Shown: piece by piece, positions 6,445 through 12,026 of the stretch
Layout of the letters: every line of letters begins with the position of its first letter
How positions within the stretch are numbered: position 1 is the first letter of the stretch
Source of the DNA: Desulfobacteraceae bacterium
GTDB taxonomy: Bacteria; Desulfobacterota; Desulfobacteria; Desulfobacterales; Desulfobacteraceae
DNA: 12,026 bases
Direction: 5' to 3'
Assembly (NCBI GenBank): GCA_022712835.1
Contig: JAFLJU010000155.1
Location: 1-12,026, forward strand
Position numbers and translations under genes: made by a program
The notes under the pieces: model-generated
What the model was told of the DNA's origin: nothing
The model's database searches: none
What the model saw: only the letters and a program-made list of their open reading frames with translations

Positions 6445-7734
6445 ATGCGAATTGTGACCAGTCATACCAATACTGATTTTGATGCCCTGGCTTCCATGGT
6501 GGCCTGTACCTGTTTGTATCCGGGAACCATTGCCATCCTTCCCTCCCATATCATGCCCGGGGTCAAGGCCTTTCTTGCCATTCATCAGGATTTGCTGCGC
6601 ATCCGCTCCCGGAAAGATCTGGACCTGGATCTTGTGGAATCCCTGATTGTGGTGGATGCCAATAACTGGAATCGCCTGGACCGTATGGAGGCCCTTTCCA
6701 CCAGGCCAAATTTGGATATCATCTCCTGGGACCACCACATGGAAGGGGTGACTATTCAGTCAGGCCAGGAATACAGGGAAGAGGTGGGGGCCACCATTAC
6801 CCTGCTGTTGGAGGAAATCCAGCGCAAGGATACACCGGTGACCCCCATGCAGGCCACCTTGTTTTTATTGGGAATCTATGACGATACCGGTTGTCTTACC
6901 TTTTCTTCGGCAACCCACAGGGATGCAAGAATGACGGCATTTTTGCTAGAAAACGGAGCGGATCTGAACATTGTATCTGCCTATCTTGCCGATACCATAG
7001 ACGATTCTCATTCCGAGGTTTTTTCCCATATGCTGGCCACGGCAAAGGTTCTTGAAATTGATGGATTGAAAATAGGGATCTGTGCCCAGGGCGTAAAAAG
7101 TGGGCTGACCATGCTGGCCTCCCTTGTCAGTAAATACAGGGAATTTAAGGGGCTGGACGGGGCCTTTGGCATTTTCCTCACCGATCAGAATAAATCCATG
7201 GTCATTGGCCGGGCCAATTCCCAGAGTATTGATGTGGGGGCCGTTGTGCGGGCCCTGGGAGGCGGGGGGCACCCGGCAGCCGGTTCCGCCGTGGTCAAGG
7301 GATTGGAACTTGAACAGGTGGTGAAAAGGGTTGAGCAATTGATCCGGGATGCAAGCCAAAAGGAGATCCTTGTGCACCAGATCATGTCGGATTCCCTGCG
7401 GTTTCTGGTGGATCCTTCCCTGACCATGGCCCTTGCAAAAAAAATCATGACTGAAGAAAAATTGAACGGCCTGCTGGTGTGTGACCAGGGGAAATTTCTG
7501 GGCAGTTTGTCCCCTGGAGCCTTTGCCCGGGCGGAAAAATCGGGCCGCATGGAAACTGTGGTAAAAGGATTTATGAAACCCAAGGTGCCGGTGGTGGCAC
7601 CGGGGGAAACGGCCCGCAAGGCCCTTGAACTCATGAACCTGTCCGATGACGGTCTGCTGCCGGTGGTGGATCAAACGCGTGTGATTGGGGTGCTGACCCG
7701 GGGAAATCTCATTCTCCATATCTATGATATTTAG
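6445..7734 (+). CDS. DHH/DHHA1 phosphoesterase with CBS pair
   Basis: A 429-residue protein in three parts. The DHH domain (about 1-160) carries SHTNTDFDALAS (His7, Asp11, Asp13), VVDANN with Asp71, WDHHME with Asp96-His97-His98, and GIYDDTG with Asp146/147, a complete set of manganese-binding residues. The DHHA1 domain (about 195-300) carries GGGGHPAAGSA at 272-282. Two CBS motifs follow (about 308-365 and 372-429: ILVHQIMSD, then VKGFMKPKVPVV and LLPVVDQTRVIGVLTRG), which usually bind adenine nucleotides and regulate. In deltaproteobacteria this order often continues into a poly(A) polymerase/tRNA nucleotidyltransferase half, giving about 850-900 residues; here the protein stops after the second CBS. 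It may act as a nanoRNase, cyclic dinucleotide phosphodiesterase or inorganic phosphatase; sequence alone does not decide. The GGAGG site 4 nt before the ATG supports the start. Confidence 0.92.
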   Translation: MRIVTSHTNTDFDALASMVACTCLYPGTIAILPSHIMPGVKAFLAIHQDLLRIRSRKDLDLDLVESLIVVDANNWNRLDRMEALSTRPNLDIISWDHHMEGVTIQSGQEYREEVGATITLLLEEIQRKDTPVTPMQATLFLLGIYDDTGCLTFSSATHRDARMTAFLLENGADLNIVSAYLADTIDDSHSEVFSHMLATAKVLEIDGLKIGICAQGVKSGLTMLASLVSKYREFKGLDGAFGIFLTDQNKSMVIGRANSQSIDVGAVVRALGGGGHPAAGSAVVKGLELEQVVKRVEQLIRDASQKEILVHQIMSDSLRFLVDPSLTMALAKKIMTEEKLNGLLVCDQGKFLGSLSPGAFARAEKSGRMETVVKGFMKPKVPVVAPGETARKALELMNLSDDGLLPVVDQTRVIGVLTRGNLILHIYDI

Positions 7735-7764
7735 GTCTGATATTTAGATTCGATATTTAGGTTT
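7726..7764 (+). repeat. three tandem 13-bp repeats containing TAG stops
   Basis: Three units of 13 bp (7726-7738, 7739-7751, 7752-7764) all start GATATTTAG and vary in the last four bases. The first unit contains the stop codon of the DHH/CBS gene. Because 13 is not a multiple of three, the TAGs fall at 7732, 7745 and 7758, one in each forward frame. The repeat ends at the TTGACA of the next candidate promoter. Confidence 0.8.
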
Positions 7765-7793
7765 GACATACCGTATCCCATGGCACTTATTTT
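7763..7793 (+). promoter_or_regulatory. candidate promoter of the CdaR-like hybrid kinase
   Basis: A perfect TTGACA (7763-7768) lies 72 bp upstream of the ATG at 7840. The best -10 match, TATTTT (7788-7793), is 19 bp away, longer than ideal. The region to 7839 also holds a near-duplicate (ATCCCATGG..CTTA.TTTTTA at 7775 and 7805) and the inverted repeat ATGGGA/TCCCAT (7795-7811), which has no T-run close enough to call a terminator. Confidence 0.35.
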
Positions 7794-7839
7794 TATGGGA
7801 ATTAATCCCATGGGGCTTAATTTTTAAGAAAGGTTTTTT

Positions 7840-7986
7840 ATGGGGATTTCAACCAAAATCGTTGCGATGACAGAACGGTTCATGTCACGGGTTTTTTTGG
7901 AAACCGGTTTCCCTGTTTTGATCTATGATGATAAGGGGGGTTATCATCTGTGCCACGGATTCCTCCCGGGAGGGGGATCTCCATGA
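7840..7986 (+). pseudogene. true 5' end of the hybrid kinase, cut off by a frameshift
   Basis: The ATG at 7840 has a GAAAGG ribosome site 6 nt upstream and opens a 48-codon frame ending at TGA 7984-7986. Its first part, MGISTKIVAMTERF then FPVLIYDDKG, matches the start of the CdaR-type diacid recognition domain. The rest of that domain (VIICATDSSREGDLHDGA...) continues in the next frame from 7940. The break is exactly at six Gs (7935-7940): with five Gs the codons read AAG GGG GTT ATC and one uninterrupted protein of about 783 residues results. So this is not a separate gene but the N-terminus of the kinase that follows. Whether the extra G is a sequencing error, a mutation or a switchable tract cannot be told here. 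Confidence 0.78.
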
Positions 7987-10192
7987 CGGCGCCCGGAAAA
8001 TTATGGCAGGATTTGTGGATGAGTATGCGGTAAGCACCGGGGAGGCAGCGGTCAACCCACAGGTCAGGGAAGGATACAGCTGTCCCATTGTGGTGGAGGG
8101 GAAACGGGTGGGGGGATTTGGTATAACCGGTCCCTTGGAAATCGTTAAACCCCTTGCCAGGGTTGCCGTCCAGATGATGAATGCCTGGATAAAGGATATC
8201 GATCACCAGGAACAATTGGAACTATCGGAAAGAAAATACCGGGGGCTCTTTGACAATTCCGTCCAGGGTATTTTCCAGGCCACCTTTGACGGGGAATTTA
8301 TCACGGCGAACAACGCCCTTGCAAATATGCTGGGGGAGGATTCCCCGGAAAGCCTCATGGCCCGGGTTCGCAATATCGGGCGTGACCTGTATGTTCATCC
8401 CGGGGATCGTGAAACTCTGGTTGCCCAATTGATAAAACAGAACACGGTGACGGGTTTTTTAACCCGATACCGGCATCAAAAAGGCCATGCCATCACCGTG
8501 AGTATCTCGGCTAGTGTGATTTCCGACCCGGATGCTAACGGCTGCTTCTATGAAGGGATAGTGGAAGATGTTACGGAAAAGGAAAAGGCGGCCCGTCTTA
8601 AAATGGAGCGGGACACGGCCAAGTCTGCCAATGCCGCCAAAAGTCAATTTATGGCCAACATGAGCCATGAGATTCGTACCCCCATGAACGGGGTGATCGG
8701 CATGACCGAATTGCTTTTGATAACCGAGTTGACCGGTGAACAGCAGGAATATGCCCGGATTATTCAGACAAGCGGGAATGCGCTTCTGGCTCTGATCAAT
8801 GATATTCTGGACTATTCCAAGATTGAGGCCGGTAAGCTGGAACTTGAGACTATCGACTTTGATTTGCGGGCAACACTGGAAGGGGTGGGGGATCTGGCGG
8901 CGGTGAAAGCCCAGGAAAAGGGGCTGGAATATGTAACCATCATCCATTCAAAGGTTCCTTCCCTTTTGCAAGGAGACCCGGGAAGAATTCGGCAGATCCT
9001 GATAAACCTCATCGGCAATGGGGTTAAATTTACAACCAAAGGGGAGGTCGTGGTCTCCGTTGATGTGGAAGAAGAGGATAAGGATCGTGTTCGTCTTCGG
9101 TTTGTTGTCTCAGATACCGGGATTGGGATCCCCCAAGACAAGATGGGCCTGCTCTTCAAATCCTTTTCCCAGGTGGACAGTTCCACCACAAGAAAATATG
9201 GGGGTACCGGTCTGGGGTTGACCATTTGCCGGAAATTAGCCCAGTTGATGGGGGGAGATACGGGTGTCAACAGCCGGGAAGGGATCGGGTCTGAATTCTG
9301 GTTTGCGGCGGAGTTTGAAAAACAAAAGATCCAGACCCAGCCTATTGAACTTCCCCAGGAGATCCAGGACAAGTATCTGCTCATCGTGGATGACAACCGG
9401 ACCAACCGATTTGTTTTGCTGGAACAATTGAAATTATGGGGATGCCGATATGGTCAGGCCGAGGCAGGTCCTGGGGCATTGGAAATGCTCAAGGATGCAG
9501 CCCGGGCTGGCAAGCCCTTTGACATTGCCATCCTGGATATGCAGATGCCCGGGATGAGCGGGAAAGATTTGGGGGAGAAGATAAAGGCAGATCCCTTGAT
9601 TGACCAGACGATTCTGGTGATGATGACCTCCATGGGAGAACGGGGGGATGCAAGGGAACTTGATCAGATCGGGTTTGCCGCCTATCTTACAAAACCGGTG
9701 AAAATGTTTTCGTTACGGACCTGTCTGGAAAGGGTTAGCGGACGATTACACAAACCCGCAGAACCAAGGCCCGAAAAAATGGTTACCCGTCATTCTTTGT
9801 TCGAGGTTGAACGTCGGGGGGTGCGGATTCTCCTGGCCGAGGACAATGAGATCAACCAGAAGGTGGCCTTGCGGATTCTGGATAAATTGGGATACCGGGC
9901 AGACGTGGTTAAGAACGGGCAGGATGCGGTGAATGTTTTGAAAAAAACAGATTATGATCTGGTGCTCATGGATTGCCATATGCCGGAATTGGACGGATAT
10001 GAGGCCACTGGTATGATACGGGACCCTAAAACCCGGGTACAAAATCCAAAGGTGCCGATTATTGCCCTGACTGCCAATGCCATGAAAGGGGATGAAAAGA
10101 AATGTTTGGAAGCGGGGATGGATGACTATCTGAGCAAACCGGTTAAACCAAAGGATTTGTCCCGGATACTGATGAAATGGCTTTCCCCCTAA
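7925..10192 (+). CDS. CdaR-sensor hybrid histidine kinase with two receivers (5' frameshift)
   Basis: The intact reading frame gives 755 residues, in order: the rest of a CdaR-like sensor domain (1-90: REGDLHDGA, YSCPIVVEGKRVGGFGITG), PAS (about 102-218), HisKA with MSHEIRTP (phospho-acceptor His248), HATPase with NLIGNGVKFT (Asn365), DTGIGI (397-402) and GGTGLGL (426-432), a receiver (about 483-605; Asp489/490, phospho-Asp538, Lys590) and a second receiver (about 632-752; Glu639/Asp640, phospho-Asp683, Lys738). Both receivers keep all key residues. There is no HPt or DNA-binding domain and no membrane segment, so it is a cytoplasmic sensor that needs a separate phosphotransfer partner. The ATG at 7925 has no ribosome site and cuts the sensor domain in half; the natural start is at 7840, separated by the G-run at 7935-7940. 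In E. coli CdaR the related domain senses sugar diacids; the ligand here is unknown. Confidence 0.9.
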   Translation: MMIRGVIICATDSSREGDLHDGARKIMAGFVDEYAVSTGEAAVNPQVREGYSCPIVVEGKRVGGFGITGPLEIVKPLARVAVQMMNAWIKDIDHQEQLELSERKYRGLFDNSVQGIFQATFDGEFITANNALANMLGEDSPESLMARVRNIGRDLYVHPGDRETLVAQLIKQNTVTGFLTRYRHQKGHAITVSISASVISDPDANGCFYEGIVEDVTEKEKAARLKMERDTAKSANAAKSQFMANMSHEIRTPMNGVIGMTELLLITELTGEQQEYARIIQTSGNALLALINDILDYSKIEAGKLELETIDFDLRATLEGVGDLAAVKAQEKGLEYVTIIHSKVPSLLQGDPGRIRQILINLIGNGVKFTTKGEVVVSVDVEEEDKDRVRLRFVVSDTGIGIPQDKMGLLFKSFSQVDSSTTRKYGGTGLGLTICRKLAQLMGGDTGVNSREGIGSEFWFAAEFEKQKIQTQPIELPQEIQDKYLLIVDDNRTNRFVLLEQLKLWGCRYGQAEAGPGALEMLKDAARAGKPFDIAILDMQMPGMSGKDLGEKIKADPLIDQTILVMMTSMGERGDARELDQIGFAAYLTKPVKMFSLRTCLERVSGRLHKPAEPRPEKMVTRHSLFEVERRGVRILLAEDNEINQKVALRILDKLGYRADVVKNGQDAVNVLKKTDYDLVLMDCHMPELDGYEATGMIRDPKTRVQNPKVPIIALTANAMKGDEKKCLEAGMDDYLSKPVKPKDLSRILMKWLSP

Positions 10193-10203
10193 GTGAAACC
10201 CAT

Positions 10204-12026
10204 TTAAATAATGCGGGACAATTCTTTTTGGACTGCCAGCCCGATTTGTTCAATGGTATAGGGTTTTTTAACATATTGGCCTGCTCCCAGTTCCAGCGCC
10301 GCTGTTACCTTATGGCTTTGGGAAAAACCACTGGCGATGATGGCCTTTTGGGCGGGTTTGAACTGACGGATCCGGCGAAAGGTTTCCAGGCCATCAATGC
10401 CGGGATTCATGATCATATCCAAAATCATAAGATCCACATGATTTGAATTGAGGTATTGAACCGCCTCCTCCCCGCTGGCAACACAAAGGGCGTCATATCC
10501 AAGCCGTTCAAGAAGTGTTTTTGCAATTTCACGCTGTTCCGGCACATCATCGACCACCAGTATCTTTTCTTTGTTTCCCGTGAAAGATGCTATTTGAGGC
10601 AGATCCGTGGGGGGGGCAATCGGGTCCGTGGTCACAGGAAAATACAGGTCAAACCGGGTTCCCGATTTTGGATGGGATACCACGTCAATATAGGCACCAT
10701 GGTCTTGCACGGTTCCCCATACAACCGCCATGCCCAATCCTGTACCGCTTCTTCCCATCACTTTTTTGGTGAAAAAAGGCTCGAAAATACGTTTTATATC
10801 CTCTGGATCGATTCCAATACCCTGGTCCTGGACGCTAAGAACAACATAGTCCCCTGGCTGGACCCGATCATATCCCTTCACGGGTTTGGAAAGATGGCGG
10901 TTGGCCGTTGAAATATGGATGGTGCCGCTGTCCATATGGGCCTCGGCCGCATTGGATATAAGATTCATGATGGTCTTTTGAAGGTGGATGGCGGACCCCA
11001 TTAAAAAGGGAAAGGGGGCTGACAGGTTTTTTTTCACGGTGACATGGGGATGAAAGGAGAGAATCTTTTCATATTCCGGTGTGTTTAAAAATTCTTCGGC
11101 AATCTGGTTGAGATCAACCACTTTCCGGCTTACGACTCCCCGTCTGGACAGGGTTAACAGATCCTGGACAATTTGTGTGGCCCTGAGCCCCGAGGCATGG
11201 ATAACTTCAAGAGACTTGGCCATGGGGGTGCCTTCCGGCACATCCAGCAACAGCAGTTCCGGGTAGGTGACAATCCCCGACAGAACATTGTTCAGATCAT
11301 GGGCCACGCCCCCGGCCAGCATGCCGAGAGCTTCCATCTTTTGGGATCGGTTCAGTCGTTCCTCAAGGGCCCGTTCTTTTTCGATCATGGCCTTTTGTTC
11401 TGTAATATCCCGAAAAATCCCAATGATTCTTTCCGGGTTTTTGTTTTTGTCCCTAAGGAGCCTGGCATTGACAGAACAGGTCCGAATTTGCCCTGTTTTG
11501 TCGGAAAGGCTGATTTCATGGTCTTGGATATGTCCTGTTGAGATTAATTGATTGAGCAATTTATCATTTTTTTTAGGGGGGTGGTAGACCGTGTAAATGG
11601 ATTTGCCTTTCAGCTCTTTTGGGGAATAGGCGGAAACCTGTCCCACTGAAGGACTTATCTCCAAAATGATGCCATCCAGTGAGGTTTCAAAATAAACATC
11701 CAAAATATTTTCAAAGATCTGTCGGTGTTTTTTATCTGAAATTTCAAGTTTCAATAAGGAGGTGTGAAGACCGTTTAATATGGTGGTAACCGACAGGGTG
11801 GCAAGGATGTTTAACAGCATGAAATTAAAACAGATCACCACCCATTTTTCCAAAGGGTTTTCCGTGATCAGATGCCAGGCTTTAAGGTTGAACTGGGACA
11901 GGATCTCCCCAAGATTGAGGTGAATAAAGAACCCTATCCCTGCAAGTGTAACCGCATTGATCAACAATGCCCAGAAGGCGGGTCTGGGTCCCAGAAGTAC
12001 CCCGGTCAGGAGGGGGATAAAAAACA
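10204..12026 (-). CDS. membrane PAS hybrid histidine kinase, 5' end outside window
   Basis: The frame is open from TAA (10206-10204) to the right edge. A TTG at 11967 could be taken as a start, but the codons before it continue a hydrophobic helix (FFIPLLTGVLLGPRPAFWAL), so the gene begins beyond 12026. Numbering from that TTG: membrane helices at about 1-20 (continuing upstream) and 42-64, PAS (80-190, ending RIIGIFRDITEQK), a short coiled coil, HisKA with LAGGVAHDLNN (phospho-acceptor His223), HATPase with NLISNAAEA, DQGIGI (381-386) and GTGLGM (408-413), and a C-terminal receiver (467-585; Asp473/474, phospho-Asp517, Lys568). This is the HDLNN branch of kinases common in deltaproteobacteria. 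It has no DNA-binding output. Its stop is 11 bp from the stop of the other kinase, so the two transcripts collide with no visible terminator between them. Confidence 0.92.
   Translation of the reverse strand, partial: FFIPLLTGVLLGPRPAFWALLINAVTLAGIGFFIHLNLGEILSQFNLKAWHLITENPLEKWVVICFNFMLLNILATLSVTTILNGLHTSLLKLEISDKKHRQIFENILDVYFETSLDGIILEISPSVGQVSAYSPKELKGKSIYTVYHPPKKNDKLLNQLISTGHIQDHEISLSDKTGQIRTCSVNARLLRDKNKNPERIIGIFRDITEQKAMIEKERALEERLNRSQKMEALGMLAGGVAHDLNNVLSGIVTYPELLLLDVPEGTPMAKSLEVIHASGLRATQIVQDLLTLSRRGVVSRKVVDLNQIAEEFLNTPEYEKILSFHPHVTVKKNLSAPFPFLMGSAIHLQKTIMNLISNAAEAHMDSGTIHISTANRHLSKPVKGYDRVQPGDYVVLSVQDQGIGIDPEDIKRIFEPFFTKKVMGRSGTGLGMAVVWGTVQDHGAYIDVVSHPKSGTRFDLYFPVTTDPIAPPTDLPQIASFTGNKEKILVVDDVPEQREIAKTLLERLGYDALCVASGEEAVQYLNSNHVDLMILDMIMNPGIDGLETFRRIRQFKPAQKAIIASGFSQSHKVTAALELGAGQYVKKPYTIEQIGLAVQKELSRII

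Noticed and set aside
6946..7719. 257-codon open frame opposite the DHH/CBS gene
   Set aside because: His/Gln/Pro-rich shadow of a gene whose DHH, DHHA1 and CBS motifs are clear on the plus strand.
7795..7811. ATGGGA/TCCCAT hairpin as terminator of the DHH/CBS gene
   Set aside because: Only a 6-bp stem, and the T-run is separated from it by about 10 bases; better explained by the local duplication.
7925..7930. ATG-ATG as the natural start of the hybrid kinase
   Set aside because: No Shine-Dalgarno, and it would begin in the middle of the CdaR-like domain whose first half is encoded from 7840.
8812..9405. 197-codon open frame opposite the hybrid kinase
   Set aside because: Lies antisense to the HisKA/HATPase domains; Ser/Arg/Pro-rich and without domain features.
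11965..11967. TTG as the start of the membrane kinase
   Set aside because: No ribosome site, and the frame upstream continues a hydrophobic helix to the window edge, so the gene is partial at its 5' end.

Overview
The window looks like chromosomal sequence from a sulfate-reducing Desulfobacterota bacterium, probably Desulfobacterales. This rests on a DUF6178-type protein, a DHH/DHHA1/CBS protein, a B12-binding-type radical SAM protein and two large hybrid histidine kinases with deltaproteobacterial-type sequence. The assignment comes from recognising families, not from a marker gene. I see no rRNA, tRNA, CRISPR array, insertion sequence or phage gene.

Left part (1-4707, minus strand). A four-gene operon is transcribed leftward from a near-consensus sigma70 promoter (4679-4707): rdgB (XTP/dITP pyrophosphatase, GTG start), a nitroreductase-family flavoprotein, a radical SAM protein with an N-terminal B12-binding-like region and a C-terminal TPR-like region, and a DUF6178 protein that runs off the left edge. 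The last two genes overlap by ATGA and are probably translationally coupled. Only rdgB has a firm function (removing non-canonical purine nucleotides). The others suggest a flavin/SAM-dependent activity of unknown substrate.

Middle (4708-6444). Divergent from rdgB is a 62-codon gene for a small acidic protein. It faces an unrecognised 322-codon coiled-coil protein on the minus strand. A perfect 11-bp hairpin lies between their ends. The intergenic stretches on either side of this pair hold inverted repeats and candidate promoters.

Right part (6445-12026). A DHH/DHHA1 phosphoesterase with a CBS pair reads rightward. It lacks the poly(A)-polymerase/tRNA-nucleotidyltransferase half often fused to this arrangement. 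Its stop codon lies in a 13-bp triple tandem repeat that puts TAG in all three frames. Next is a hybrid histidine kinase (CdaR-like sensor, PAS, HisKA, HATPase, two receivers). Its natural start at 7840 is separated from the rest by a frameshift in a run of six Gs (7935-7940), so as read only an internally started protein (7925-10192) is intact. It converges, 11 bp apart, on a second, membrane-anchored PAS/HisKA/HATPase/receiver kinase on the minus strand whose 5' end lies beyond the right edge.

The main points for a second look are the G-tract frameshift through the CdaR-like sensor domain, the rdgB/nitroreductase/radical SAM/DUF6178 operon, and the two unrecognised proteins in the middle.
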